This document shows positions 8,401 through 16,496 of a DNA stretch of 64,000 bases, piece by piece. Numbering within the stretch: position 1 is the stretch's first letter; each line of letters opens with the position of its first letter. Position numbers and translations under genes: made by a program. The stretch lies in contig DATJAO010000066.1 of the NCBI GenBank assembly GCA_035516175.1, forward strand, positions 1-64,000, in the 5' to 3' direction. This stretch comes from DASPSR01 sp035516175. Lineage in GTDB: Bacteria; Nitrospirota; UBA9217. Below the pieces are notes generated by a model. That model ran no database searches and had not been told where the DNA came from. It was given only the letters and a program-made list of their open reading frames with translations.

Positions 8401-9857
8401 TAGGCGGGAAGGCAAAGAATCTGGTCTACCTCTCAAATCTCGGTTTCCGCGTTCCCCCCGGACTTGTATTCTCCTCGTTGCACACGCCCCGGTATAAGGA
8501 ATTTACGAACAGTCCGAATTTCATGACCGTACTCAAGCAGGCTGTGAAGAAAATAGAGGATAGGTCGGGAACCTTTTTCGGGGACAAAGACAACCCGCTG
8601 TTCCTATCGGTCCGGAGCGGTTCGTACGTGTCTATGCCCGGAATCCTTTCAACGATATTGTACTGCGGAATGAACAGGGATACGCTTAGGGCATTCATGA
8701 AGAATACGGGCAACCCAAGCCTGGCATGGGATTCCTATCGGCGGTTCATCGAGCACTATGGAACGGTGGCACTCGGCCTCGATATGGCTCTATTCGACAA
8801 CATCATGAACGATGTCATGAAAAAGCACGCCGTGACGACGCAGGGAGAGCTTGCTCTTGAACACCTGGAAGAGATCGCCGGCCTTTATGAACGTGAATTA
8901 TCCCGAAGAGGCATGGATATCCCCAACGACGTGTACGAACAATTACGCCAGTCCGTACAGGCGGTCTACGCATCGTGGTACAGTGAACGCGCAGAGCAGT
9001 TCAGAAACGTCACCGAAACGTCTGTGCATTGGGGCACGTCCGTGACCTTGATGCAGATGGTTTTCGGAAATGATGCCGGTGCCGGAGCATCGGTGTTCTT
9101 TACGCGAAATCCATTTACGTATAAACAGGCGATCTATGGTGAAACCCGGGAGAACGCCACGGGTGATGATCTCGTCTATGGCAGACAGGAAAACCGTCCC
9201 CTGTCAAAAGAACAGATTCGCGCAGGACGGGAGAGCCTTGAAGAGGTAGATCCTCATTTGTATTTCCAGCATCAGGAGCTAGCAAAGAGGATCGAAGACG
9301 CAATGGGCGGGCTGCCGCAAGAAGTGGAGGTTACTTATACGAAAGATGCGGATGGCAACCGGGTCATTTCCGTTCTCCAGACAAGGCGCATGGAAGCGGG
9401 GGAAGATTTCTTCCATACGTTCGACGATATCTGCAGGATGGAATCGCGCATCATAGGCCGGGGCATCGCCGCGTATGGTGGGGCGCTGAGCGGGGTCGCG
9501 ACGTTCACTTCTTCTCCGGAACACATTCAAGAGTTAATAAAGACAGCCGGTATGCCCGCTATCCTGCTTCGAAAAACAGCGAGTACCGATGACGTTTCAC
9601 TTATGCCGGTGATCAGAGGGATTATAACTTCCGCAGGGGGTATCACGTCGCACGCAGCAGTGCTTGCCTGGAAGTTTCATGTGACGGCTGTCGTTGCCTG
9701 TTCTGATATGACCATAGAGATCAACGAGCAGGGAGAATCTTACGCGATGGTGGGAGGCGTTGTCGTAAAGGAAGGAACCGCCATCAGCATCGATGGTTCG
9801 ACAGGGCTGATCTTCTCAGGTATCTGCCTGAGCACCGGAAGGATAAATCGGCACTAA
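5478..9857 (+). CDS. Large PPDK/PEP-synthase-like protein lacking the C-terminal PEP-binding barrel
   Basis: The 1459-residue protein has an N-terminal part of about 950 residues that I do not recognise; it is mostly helical, without membrane segments. From about 974 it matches the nucleotide-binding domain of pyruvate phosphate dikinase (GGKAKNLVYLSNLGFRVPPG, then LSVRSGSYVSMPGI). From about 1365 it matches the swivelling phosphohistidine domain, with the phospho-acceptor expected at His1392 (GGITSHAAVLAW). It ends soon after, so the TIM barrel that binds PEP or pyruvate in PPDK and PEP synthase is absent. Domain sets without a barrel occur in glucan water dikinase and rifampin phosphotransferase, which move phosphate to other acceptors. 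The true acceptor here is unknown. AGGAAG lies a few bases before the ATG. It is flanked by unrelated genes and stands alone. Confidence 0.85.
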   Translation: MKTAIDICSLDYLIGTLATAYKGVITSLVVKDFCMTEEGNLVTLKGTVLSMPEGDYEGCLIQSGAELARTALERGYFELKAGSERVKSAKDLQIDIVQSGRHVGTFLLKKESTDGIYISAVELSDELKDMDFKRLTTPLRDKVGLLQKAEEIISKILSTKKDWSAFSEKLNGFSIDLFWSARNVYYGAYTILVHFLLKAAERTDVIGTSKPVSNLLEIMELPLERETDPKKLQLAAAAWLREVKDSSVNLSVNLRRAVNVLSSVDEKFSDAEIEPVIRNLLNSVKEKAASMPTFGLAILHPVSTFLSLDEYELLNKYGDRGRQEFSHKLSDVVRFIESKEYRRALDIFADLDTDILDDEKMVAAFFEIAGNHISEDHARSFSTALIELFAISPKLSRNALENIKSNTPMMFEKLSGFGRIDACAGLLSCIREAGSPLKEDIMTDPKLAASLLNSGSDELIALYTDDLKQIVIPAAKVSGHSADTWAEIVNPLHLERLSKFMDMLQLGSRRLQDVFIHVIANLYVSGVHIPDDKLYQRRVSAYLNSEAMKLPFFLNHLFLEKLPVYFNEVGAVSRTRDYSTELDSWGNDPVLYFLRKQVHVNASNYNVRLIEEIINSWVNDDPALLRAMVPRDMFGTLKPELFHRYSTVIKPFLESVGVIDADGLHIKRLLDVTVSENHPQLRDDGQVDEIRTKVILICKLYQEIVGKYSLLSRDHVRRDPFIRLSEQFDKVKSLKQTVLSPEKTVAQESLYFKRHIAFGIPSVLGSYHEPKFDALGEMLRREAELGALFEEVLSGIEDKAWQFLRRDLSRWLSSLTVMHELLKLEGLENAQVDEIVTILKNGRLRISQIVDLLGMWQKELAWIVEFVTRTFHQSLVGILGRYPKDELPEYLMNLNSDEKDFANKAADIIIRDMMTGLTGLVEVDRIIDKLIRALKSHVADGADEELDVDEPGEHKTFFVIQELTARDAMRLAPLIGGKAKNLVYLSNLGFRVPPGLVFSSLHTPRYKEFTNSPNFMTVLKQAVKKIEDRSGTFFGDKDNPLFLSVRSGSYVSMPGILSTILYCGMNRDTLRAFMKNTGNPSLAWDSYRRFIEHYGTVALGLDMALFDNIMNDVMKKHAVTTQGELALEHLEEIAGLYERELSRRGMDIPNDVYEQLRQSVQAVYASWYSERAEQFRNVTETSVHWGTSVTLMQMVFGNDAGAGASVFFTRNPFTYKQAIYGETRENATGDDLVYGRQENRPLSKEQIRAGRESLEEVDPHLYFQHQELAKRIEDAMGGLPQEVEVTYTKDADGNRVISVLQTRRMEAGEDFFHTFDDICRMESRIIGRGIAAYGGALSGVATFTSSPEHIQELIKTAGMPAILLRKTASTDDVSLMPVIRGIITSAGGITSHAAVLAWKFHVTAVVACSDMTIEINEQGESYAMVGGVVVKEGTAISIDGSTGLIFSGICLSTGRINRH

Positions 9858-9909
9858 TATGGCTACTCCTCTTGCTGCGGTGCCAGTTGGAAATACTCTG
9901 GCGCCTCTG

Positions 9910-10911
9910 TCACTCCGTGAGTTTTAAGGTCTTCTTCGGGATATTATGATCAGACAGGATGATGATATCGCGAATGCTAAATTCTTTTTTTAGTATTCCT
10001 ATATTGGAACGTTGCTGACCGATAGAAGCTGATATGTCAGTGGGATTGACCACGATCACTGCTTTATGCTCAGGGAAGACCTTGCCCGTTAAGACTGCAC
10101 GCATCTTATCCAAGAATATCGAAGATTCCACGTGCTGTCTGAACGAAGGGTGGTATGGTCCGGCGACGATAGTGCCTGGTTTCAGCAATTCCTCTGTGGG
10201 TTGGAGTCCGATCCTGATAACTTCAATTCCTTTCTCTTCAAATCTGGTAAGCGCATCCCGGCAGAGAGAAACCGCTTCATCAAACGAAAGCGGTGTGTAC
10301 CGGCCTGTATGGTAGAGCTCTTCGAGGGGGGTATCTTTGATCACGAGCGTGGGGTAGAGGCGCACAAAGTCAGGTTTGAGTGCGATTGCCTTATTGACCG
10401 TATTCAAAAAGCCGTTCGCTGAATCGCCCGGAAGACCGGGCATCAATTGCAGGCCGACCGTAAAGCTGTATTCCTCGAGCAATGTTACTGCGTGCACTGT
10501 GTCGGCTTCGGTATGACCCCGACCGGAGAGCATGAGCACGCGGTCGTTCATGGACTGGGCGCCGAGTTCTATGGTTTCGACATGATATTCACTGAGGAGA
10601 TCCAGGACTTCTCTGCTGATGCGGTCCGGTCTCGTGGACAGTCGAATACTTTTAATTTGGCCTGATCGAATGAAAGGGCGAACTGCTTCCAGAAAAGACT
10701 TTTGTGTATCCAGCAGTAGGGCTGTAAAGCTCCCGCCGTAAAAGGCTATTTGCGCAGGGTAATCGGAACTGTCGTTCTTGAGATATTCATTTATCTTCTG
10801 CGGAAGCCGGGTTGCGTCCAGGGACTCATGTTGTCCCGTGATCTTCTTTTGATTGCAGAATACGCACTGGTGAGGACAGCCTGCGTGGGGGATAAAGAAA
10901 GGGATGATCAT
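9910..10911 (-). CDS. Radical SAM protein, Elp3-like without acetyltransferase domain
   Basis: The 333-residue protein begins MIIPFFIPHAGCPHQCVFC. CxxxCxxC binds the [4Fe-4S] cluster of radical SAM enzymes and sits right at the N-terminus as in Elp3-related proteins. The barrel continues with FYGGSFTAL, STRPDRIS, ELGAQSMND and GLQLMPGLPGD. The C-terminal acetyltransferase domain of true Elp3 is missing. The frame stays open upstream, but that part runs through an AT-rich intergenic repeat and into rnc, so I place the start at the ATG directly before the conserved IPFF strand. The ribosome site is weak. It is the last gene of the fatty-acid operon. An rnc-radical SAM pair is also known in clostridia. 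Substrate unknown. Confidence 0.85.
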   Translation of the reverse strand: MIIPFFIPHAGCPHQCVFCNQKKITGQHESLDATRLPQKINEYLKNDSSDYPAQIAFYGGSFTALLLDTQKSFLEAVRPFIRSGQIKSIRLSTRPDRISREVLDLLSEYHVETIELGAQSMNDRVLMLSGRGHTEADTVHAVTLLEEYSFTVGLQLMPGLPGDSANGFLNTVNKAIALKPDFVRLYPTLVIKDTPLEELYHTGRYTPLSFDEAVSLCRDALTRFEEKGIEVIRIGLQPTEELLKPGTIVAGPYHPSFRQHVESSIFLDKMRAVLTGKVFPEHKAVIVVNPTDISASIGQQRSNIGILKKEFSIRDIIILSDHNIPKKTLKLTE

Positions 10912-10926
10912 GGTTACGGTGCTCGC

Positions 10927-10950
10927 ATTGTAAATTGGAAATTGAAAATT
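10927..10950. repeat. AT-rich intergenic repeat (TTGGAAATTGAAAATT type)
   Basis: A short word built from AATTGGAAATTGAAAATT lies between rnc and the radical SAM gene. Related words occur in the gaps at about 16406-16470, 25880-25942, 26727-26795 and 53881-53943. Function is unknown. Confidence 0.4.
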
Positions 10951-11009
10951 AGTGGACAGAAGGATAATATTTCTTGCCGTGTAACGTATGCATAATGTGC
11001 TCGGCCAAC

Positions 11010-11708
11010 TTATGATGAGGGCGCGTCCTCTGTCAGTCGCACTATTGCTTCCTTTGCAGCACGCTGTTCTGCTTCCTTCTTGTTCCTGCCGATACCGCGG
11101 CCGCTTAATTGGCCCTTGATCCACACTTCGACTTCAAACTGCTTCTGGTGGTCGGGGCCGGACTCGGACACGACCTTGTATTCCGGGAGCTGCCTTAGAC
11201 GCTCCTGGCAAAGTTCCTGGAGTTTTGTTTTGTGGTCGAGGATGCCTCGCGAGGCGCAGGTCTTCTGGATTATGTTTTCAAAGAACCTGATGATGAACGC
11301 ATCGGCCGATTCCTTCCCCGTGTCGAGGTAAATGGATGCAATGAGCGCTTCGAGGCAGTTTGCGAGCAGAGAGCCCTTGTCTCTGCCGCCGGTCCGTTCT
11401 TCTCCCCGGCCGAGCAGGATATATCTGCCAAGTCCGATCTCGCGGGCGATCGCGGCGAGGGCAGGTTCGCTCACAACGGCTGCCCTGAGCCTCGACATAT
11501 CTCCTTCAGTCGAGTCAGGGCAGGTTTTCATGAGATATTCGCTCACCACGAGATTAAGGACGGCGTCCCCGAGGAATTCCATCCGTTCGTTATGATAGGG
11601 GACTCTGTTTTCATTTGCATAGGACTTGTGCGTCAGGGCTCGCTCAAGGAGTTCGGTGTTTCTGAACTGGTAAGCGATTCGCTGCTGAATGTCCGCGAGG
11701 GGAGGCAT
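11010..11708 (-). CDS. rnc: Ribonuclease III
   Basis: It cleaves double-stranded RNA, processing rRNA precursors and structured mRNAs. The 232-residue protein has the endonuclease domain with the family signature ERMEFLGDAVLNLVVSEYL and the second acidic site NCLEALIASIYLDTG, followed by a C-terminal double-stranded RNA-binding domain (about 155-225). The gene starts one base after the fabF stop, so translation is probably coupled. Linkage acpP-fabF-rnc is widespread in bacteria. Confidence 0.96.
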   Translation of the reverse strand: MPPLADIQQRIAYQFRNTELLERALTHKSYANENRVPYHNERMEFLGDAVLNLVVSEYLMKTCPDSTEGDMSRLRAAVVSEPALAAIAREIGLGRYILLGRGEERTGGRDKGSLLANCLEALIASIYLDTGKESADAFIIRFFENIIQKTCASRGILDHKTKLQELCQERLRQLPEYKVVSESGPDHQKQFEVEVWIKGQLSGRGIGRNKKEAEQRAAKEAIVRLTEDAPSS

Positions 11709-11709
11709 A

Positions 11710-12951
11710 TTACTTGCGGGATCGTCTGAAGACCAGACAAGCGTTCGTGCCGCCGAAGCCGAAGGAGTTCGACATGGCTACGTCCACCTGTACTTTCCTC
11801 GCCGTCTTCGGGATGTAGTCCAGATCGCACTCCGGATCAGGATTATCGAGGTTAATCGTCGGCGGAAGAATCCCGCGGTCTAGGGCAAGAATAGAGATGA
11901 CAGCCTCTACTCCGCCGGCTGCGCCGAGTAGATGACCCGTCATGGATTTTGTAGAGCTGACCGGTATCTTATAGGCATAATTGCCAAACACGGTTTTGAT
12001 GGCAATGCTTTCGAGCTCGTCGCCAAACTTGGTGGAGGTTCCGTGGGCATTGATGTAGCCCATTTCAGTTGGAGCGATGCCTGCGTCCTGGATCGCCATC
12101 TTCATGCACCGCGCTGCTCCCTCACCATTTGGAGCTGGTGCTGTTATATGGTAGGCGTCACCCGAGGCGCCGTAGCCAATCACCTCCGCATAGATGCGGG
12201 CGCCTCGTTTCACGGCGGATTCCATTTCTTCGAGGATGACGACACCGGAGCCCTCACCCATGATGAACCCGTCTCGTTCAGCATCGAAGGGACGGCTTGC
12301 GCGCTGTGGTTCCTCGTTTCGTGTTGACAGCGCCTTCATGGCGTTGAATCCGCCAACGCCGAGGGGACAGATGCATGATTCCGTGCCGCCGGCGATCATT
12401 GCATCAGCATCGCCGCGCTGGATCCATTTGAAAGCATCACCGATGGAATGGGTCCCTGTAGCACAGGCAGTAACCACGCAGATGTTGGGGCCCTTGGCGC
12501 CGTACCGCATGGAGAGATGTCCAGCGGCCTCGTTTATAATGAGCATGGGGATGAAGAAGGGCGTTATCTTACGGATACCACGCTCGAGATAGATCTTGTG
12601 GTATTTTTCGATAGCCGGAAGTCCGCCCATACCGGCGCTCACGATAACACCCACGCGATCGGCGTTCTCCGGAGTAATTTTGAGCCCAGACATATCCATG
12701 GCCATCTGGCTCGCGGCGATCGCCAGATGAATGAAACGATCCATTTTTTTGATCTCTTTCAGGTCGATGTATTTTCCGGGCTCAAAGCCGTGGACCTCTC
12801 CAGCGATCTGCGTCGGAATGGTCTTGTCATCGAACTGCGTTATAGGACCGATACCAGACTTGCCGTTGATCAGGCCATCCCAGCTTGCCTCCGTATCGAG
12901 GCCGACCGGGGTGATCATCCCGACACCGGTGACAACAACTCTTCTTTTCAA
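11710..12951 (-). CDS. fabF: 3-oxoacyl-[acyl-carrier-protein] synthase II
   Basis: The condensing enzyme elongates acyl-ACP with malonyl-ACP in type II fatty-acid synthesis. The 413-residue sequence places the catalytic residues at Cys163 (VVTACATG), His303 (NAHGTST) and His340 (KSMTGHLLGAAG), the same numbering as the E. coli enzyme. The gating-loop and GFGGTNA C-terminus are intact. CCTCC at 12961-12965 reads as GGAGG on the minus strand before the start. It lies between acpP and rnc. Confidence 0.97.
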   Translation of the reverse strand: MKRRVVVTGVGMITPVGLDTEASWDGLINGKSGIGPITQFDDKTIPTQIAGEVHGFEPGKYIDLKEIKKMDRFIHLAIAASQMAMDMSGLKITPENADRVGVIVSAGMGGLPAIEKYHKIYLERGIRKITPFFIPMLIINEAAGHLSMRYGAKGPNICVVTACATGTHSIGDAFKWIQRGDADAMIAGGTESCICPLGVGGFNAMKALSTRNEEPQRASRPFDAERDGFIMGEGSGVVILEEMESAVKRGARIYAEVIGYGASGDAYHITAPAPNGEGAARCMKMAIQDAGIAPTEMGYINAHGTSTKFGDELESIAIKTVFGNYAYKIPVSSTKSMTGHLLGAAGGVEAVISILALDRGILPPTINLDNPDPECDLDYIPKTARKVQVDVAMSNSFGFGGTNACLVFRRSRK

Positions 12952-12980
12952 AAGAGGGTACCTCCTGCATAATAAATCCG

Positions 12981-13031
12981 AAAAGCCAAAAAACCCGTTC
13001 CCGCACCGGCGTGAGAGGTCTTCTGGCTTTT
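12981..13031. repeat. Inverted repeat in fabF-acpP gap
   Basis: AAAAGCCA (12981-12988) and TGGCTTTT (13024-13031) form an 8-bp stem around a 35-base loop. In the minus (operon) direction it ends in TTTT after the stem, so it might act as a weak attenuator or processing site that sets the high acpP to fabF ratio. This role is inference. Confidence 0.35.
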
Positions 13032-13078
13032 GGAATTACGTGTGTGGATGCAATTTTTACTTCGCGTTACGAACGACG

Positions 13079-13315
13079 TTATTTGGACTTTGCCTTGATA
13101 TAGTCGATTGCGTTCTGAACGGTCGCGATCTTTTCGGCGTCTTCATCGGGAATCTCCACGCCGAACTCCTCCTCGAGGGCCATCACGAGCTCAACCGTAT
13201 CGAGTGAATCAGCACCGAGGTCGTTTACGAATGATGATTCGGGTTTCACATCACCTTCGGGTACGCCGAGTTGCTCAGAAATGATCTTTTTTACTTTTAC
13301 GTCTAAATCTGCCAT
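13079..13315 (-). CDS. acpP: Acyl carrier protein
   Basis: It carries growing acyl chains on a phosphopantetheine arm. The 78-residue acidic protein has the attachment serine at Ser37 in GADSLDTVELVMALEEEF. The start chosen at 13315 gives the normal MADLDVKVKKII N-terminus and is preceded by AGGAGG at the right distance; the longer frame to 13411 crosses the intergenic region. It sits between fabG and fabF. Confidence 0.97.
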   Translation of the reverse strand: MADLDVKVKKIISEQLGVPEGDVKPESSFVNDLGADSLDTVELVMALEEEFGVEIPDEDAEKIATVQNAIDYIKAKSK

Positions 13316-13394
13316 AGTTATCCTCCTGTGGTTATATTCTCTGCGCAAAATCCTGGTTTTCTTGAATGTTGAACGTTGAAGCGTGAATATTTCT

Positions 13395-14135
13395 TTACAT
13401 GTACATTCCACCGTTCACGTGGATTACCTGGCCGGAAATGTACGACGCCCACGGTGAAGCGAGGAACCGCACCGCGTTCGCCACGTCCTCGGGTGTCCCG
13501 AGCTTGCCCATGGGGATCTGTTTTGAGAGCTCGGTCCTCACGTTCTCGGAAAGGGCTTGTGTCATGGCCGTGTCGATGAAGCCCGGTGCCACGGCATTCG
13601 CTGTGATGCCGCGGTTAGCGTATTCCCGAGCAATGGTCTTGGTAAGGCCGATGAGACCCGCTTTGGATGCCACGTAATTCCCCTGCCCGGCATTGCCCAT
13701 GGCGCCGACGATCGAGGCGATGTTAATGATTGTGCCACCGCGCTGCTTGGTCATATATTTAAGCGCCGCCTTGGTGCAGATGAACGCACCCTTGAGGTTA
13801 ATGCTGAGCACCATGTCCCAGTCCTCTTCCCTCATCCGGAGGATGAGCCCGTCCCTGGTGATCCCGGCGTTGTTCACGAGGATGTCGATTCTGCCAAGCT
13901 TCTCGACGACCTGGTCTACCATGGCCGTCACTTCGGCTGACGCCGCCACGTTGGCCTTAAGCGCCATGGATTTTCTGCCCTTGGCCTCGATGTCCGACGC
14001 CGTCTTCTGCGCGGCATCGAGGTTCACGTCACAGATGGCGACATCAGCACCGTCGGTTGCGAGCGCGAGCGCAATTTCTCTGCCGATGCCTTGTGCCGCG
14101 CCGGTGACGAGTGCTATCTTGCCTGATAAAATCAT
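13395..14135 (-). CDS. fabG: 3-oxoacyl-[acyl-carrier-protein] reductase
   Basis: A short-chain dehydrogenase that reduces 3-oxoacyl-ACP with NADPH. The 246-residue protein has the nucleotide motif TGAAQGIGRE (11-20), NNAG at 88-91 and the catalytic Ser141, Tyr154 and Lys158 (YVASK). The start at 14135 is chosen because GGAGA lies six to seven bases upstream and the family begins M..L.GKIALVTG; the longer frame adds 20 residues with no homology. It is followed by acpP and preceded by fabD. Confidence 0.96.
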   Translation of the reverse strand: MILSGKIALVTGAAQGIGREIALALATDGADVAICDVNLDAAQKTASDIEAKGRKSMALKANVAASAEVTAMVDQVVEKLGRIDILVNNAGITRDGLILRMREEDWDMVLSINLKGAFICTKAALKYMTKQRGGTIINIASIVGAMGNAGQGNYVASKAGLIGLTKTIAREYANRGITANAVAPGFIDTAMTQALSENVRTELSKQIPMGKLGTPEDVANAVRFLASPWASYISGQVIHVNGGMYM

Positions 14136-14173
14136 TGATTTCTCCAAAATAAAGTCATACAGATTCTTTACCT

Positions 14174-14246
14174 CGCAGAGGCGTAAAGCTTGCAAAAAAC
14201 CTAAATTCTAGAACCCTTCACCTGGCGTCCTTTGCGTCTTTGCAAG
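14174..14246. repeat. Dispersed intergenic repeat (CGCAGAGGCGTAAAG / CTTTGCGTCTTTGC)
   Basis: The fabD-fabG gap holds CGCAGAGGCGTAAAG (14174-14188) and GCGTCCTTTGCGTCTTTGC (14225-14243), inverted words of the same kind as in the purM-purN gap. Confidence 0.45.
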
Positions 14247-14257
14247 AGACTGTGTTT

Positions 14258-15190
14258 TTAGATTCCCAGCGCGTCGAGTGTTGCGCTCATGCTCTTTTGA
14301 TCCTCGACGTTCAGGACTTTTGCATCCTTGGCTATGCGCCTCACGAGGCCTGAGAGGACCTTGCCTGGTCCGATCTCAATAAAGGTATCGAAGCCGTTTG
14401 ATGCCATGTTCTTGATTGAGTCTTCCCAGTAAAGGGGGGAGCTGATTTGCCTGACGAGCGCCGGCCTGAGCTCCGACGCCGTACGCAAAAACATCGCATC
14501 CGCGTTGTTTACGATCGGCATGCGAAGATCGCTGATATTCACTTTTTCCAGGTCTTGTGCCAGCCGCTGACCGGCCTGCTTCATCATACTGCAGTGTGAC
14601 GGAACACTTACGGCGAGGGGGATAACTTTTTTTGCCCCCGCACCTTTTGCAATTTCCATAGCCTTTTCTACAGCTTTTTTCTCACCGGCGATCACAATCT
14701 GGCCGGGGGAGTTGTAATTGGCAGGGGCAACTATACCATTTTTGGCGGCTTCATGGCAAGTTTTTTCTACGTCCTCCCGCTCCATGCCCAGGATGGCCGC
14801 CATGAGCCCCGTTCCCTCAGGAACGGCCTCTTGCATATACCGGCCGCGTTTCTGGACGAGCGCGACAGCGTCCTTGAGCTCGAAGCCGCCGGCCGCTGTT
14901 ATCGCCGTATACTCTCCGAGACTGTGGCCAGCTGCAGCGCTGGCTGTGAGGCCGCGTCGTTCAAGAGGACGAAGGATGGCTATGCTGGCGGCGAGAATGG
15001 CCGGCTGCGTATTCTCCGTGAGATTCAGTTTTTCCACAGGGCCGTGCAGGCAAAGGTGTTCTAGATCGTATCCGAGCACCGAGCTCGCTGTCTCGAAGAC
15101 TTCTTTGGATTCTATGAAATTTTCTGTGAACTCTTTGGTCATGCCCGCGTACTGCGAACCCTGACCTGGAAAGATGAAGGCGATTTTCAT
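14258..15190 (-). CDS. fabD: Malonyl-CoA-acyl carrier protein transacylase
   Basis: It loads malonate onto ACP. The 310-residue protein starts FIFPGQGSQ, has the nucleophile Ser90 in GHSLGEY and the partner His199 in VPSHCSMM. The C-terminus FIEIGPGKVLSGL is standard. Its start is one base after the etfA stop, which ties it to the upstream Etf genes in one operon. Confidence 0.96.
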   Translation of the reverse strand: MKIAFIFPGQGSQYAGMTKEFTENFIESKEVFETASSVLGYDLEHLCLHGPVEKLNLTENTQPAILAASIAILRPLERRGLTASAAAGHSLGEYTAITAAGGFELKDAVALVQKRGRYMQEAVPEGTGLMAAILGMEREDVEKTCHEAAKNGIVAPANYNSPGQIVIAGEKKAVEKAMEIAKGAGAKKVIPLAVSVPSHCSMMKQAGQRLAQDLEKVNISDLRMPIVNNADAMFLRTASELRPALVRQISSPLYWEDSIKNMASNGFDTFIEIGPGKVLSGLVRRIAKDAKVLNVEDQKSMSATLDALGI

Positions 15191-15191
15191 G

Positions 15192-16382
15192 TTATGCTTG
15201 TAGTTCCCTGATTTTCTTGATCATAAGCGGAACGACTTCATGGACATCGCCAACGATGCCATAGGTGGCGACGTTAAAAATAGGCGCGTCGGGATCCTTA
15301 TTGATGGCAACGATGACGTCCGAAGACTGCATTCCGGCGACATGCTGGATTGCGCCAGAAATGCCGCAGGCAATGTAGAGCTTTGGGCAGACGGTCTTTC
15401 CGGTCTGACCCACCTGGTGAGAGTAGGGGATCCATCCCTCATCAACTGCACCCCTTGTTGCTGCAACAGCGCCACCGAGCGCTTTTGCCAACTCCTCAAT
15501 CATCTGGAAATTTTTGGCGCCGCCGAGTCCGCGCCCGCCGGCCACGATTATGTCTGCCTCGCATATATTCACCGTTTCGCCCAGTTCTTCAATGGTTTTT
15601 ATGACTCTCGTGCGAAGGTTGCCGGAATGTGCATACCTAACCTCGACGATGTCTCCGGTCCGGGAGTCATTGCGGGGGGCAGGTTTCATAACCTTGTGTC
15701 TGACCGTTGCCATTTGGGGGCGGTGATTTGGTGACACAATGGTGGCCATAATGTTTCCGCCGAACGCCGGACGGGTCTGGTGCAGGTGCCCGCTTTCAGT
15801 ATCAATATCGAGCACCGTACAGTCGGCGGTCAGGCCGGTGTGAAGCGCAGACGCGACTTTGGGAAAGAATGACCGGCCGATGGCCGTTGCGCCTGCAAGA
15901 ATGATCTCCGGTTTGTGCTGCTTTGCGAGCGTCATTAGAATCGCTGCGTAGGAATCATCGTTGAAATCCTTGAGCCCCGGGTCGTCGGCAATGTATACGA
16001 TGTCCGCCCCGTAGGCGATGAGCTCTTTTGCTTTATCCTTGATGCTATGGCCGATGAAAATGGCTGAGAGCTTGGTCTTCTTTTTATCAGCTAGCTTTCT
16101 GCCTTCCCCGAGCAGTTCAAGGGCAACAGTGGCTACGCTGCCCTTGTGCTGCTCGGCAAAGACCCATACCCCCTTGTATGCAGAGAGATCGGAGGCAGGC
16201 GCAGCGGCCTCTTCCGTTCTTTCTATTGCCTTGAATTCACAGACCTCGACGCATGCACCACACATGGTACAGGCCTCAGTGATAAAGGCCTTGCCTTCGC
16301 GCATCTCGATTGCGCCGAAGGGGCACGCAGTGACGCATGTCTCGCAGCCGGTACATTTATCAGGTATGACCTTTACGCTCAC
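15192..16382 (-). CDS. etfA: Electron transfer flavoprotein alpha subunit with N-terminal two-cluster ferredoxin domain
   Basis: The 396-residue protein begins with a ferredoxin domain: Cys10, 13, 16, 20 and Cys38, 41, 44, 48 can hold two [4Fe-4S] clusters. The rest is an EtfA: an N-terminal domain and the FAD-binding C-terminal part with GRGLGGAKNF and QHVAGMQSSDVIVAINKDP. This fusion is known from the caffeyl-CoA reductase complex (CarE of Acetobacterium woodii) and related bifurcating Etf proteins, where the ferredoxin domain passes electrons to a low-potential acceptor. It lies between etfB and fabD. Its partner dehydrogenase is presumably the acyl-CoA dehydrogenase two genes upstream. 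Confidence 0.93.
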   Translation of the reverse strand: MSVKVIPDKCTGCETCVTACPFGAIEMREGKAFITEACTMCGACVEVCEFKAIERTEEAAAPASDLSAYKGVWVFAEQHKGSVATVALELLGEGRKLADKKKTKLSAIFIGHSIKDKAKELIAYGADIVYIADDPGLKDFNDDSYAAILMTLAKQHKPEIILAGATAIGRSFFPKVASALHTGLTADCTVLDIDTESGHLHQTRPAFGGNIMATIVSPNHRPQMATVRHKVMKPAPRNDSRTGDIVEVRYAHSGNLRTRVIKTIEELGETVNICEADIIVAGGRGLGGAKNFQMIEELAKALGGAVAATRGAVDEGWIPYSHQVGQTGKTVCPKLYIACGISGAIQHVAGMQSSDVIVAINKDPDAPIFNVATYGIVGDVHEVVPLMIKKIRELQA

Positions 16383-16405
16383 AGGGGACTCCTTAAGACC
16401 AATTC

Positions 16406-16470
16406 AGTTTGGAAACTGTAAATTAGAAAATGAACGTGATCGCGTGCATAATTATCAATCTTCAATTTTC
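16406..16470. repeat. AT-rich intergenic words in etfB-etfA gap
   Basis: The 114-bp gap holds AGTTTGGAAACT (a small palindrome-like word), TAAATTAGAAAATG and TCTTCAATTTTCATG, resembling the AT-rich words in other gaps of the window. No gene or promoter was recognised here. Confidence 0.3.
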
Positions 16471-16496
16471 ATGTCGGCATTCACAGAGAGTCGGGG

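Noticed and set aside
10912..11124. 71-residue N-terminal extension of the radical SAM frame
   Set aside because: It runs through an intergenic repeat and into rnc, and the family begins directly before the cysteine motif.
13316..13411. Longer N-terminus for acyl carrier protein
   Set aside because: AGGAGG and the normal ACP start support 13315; the extension is intergenic sequence.
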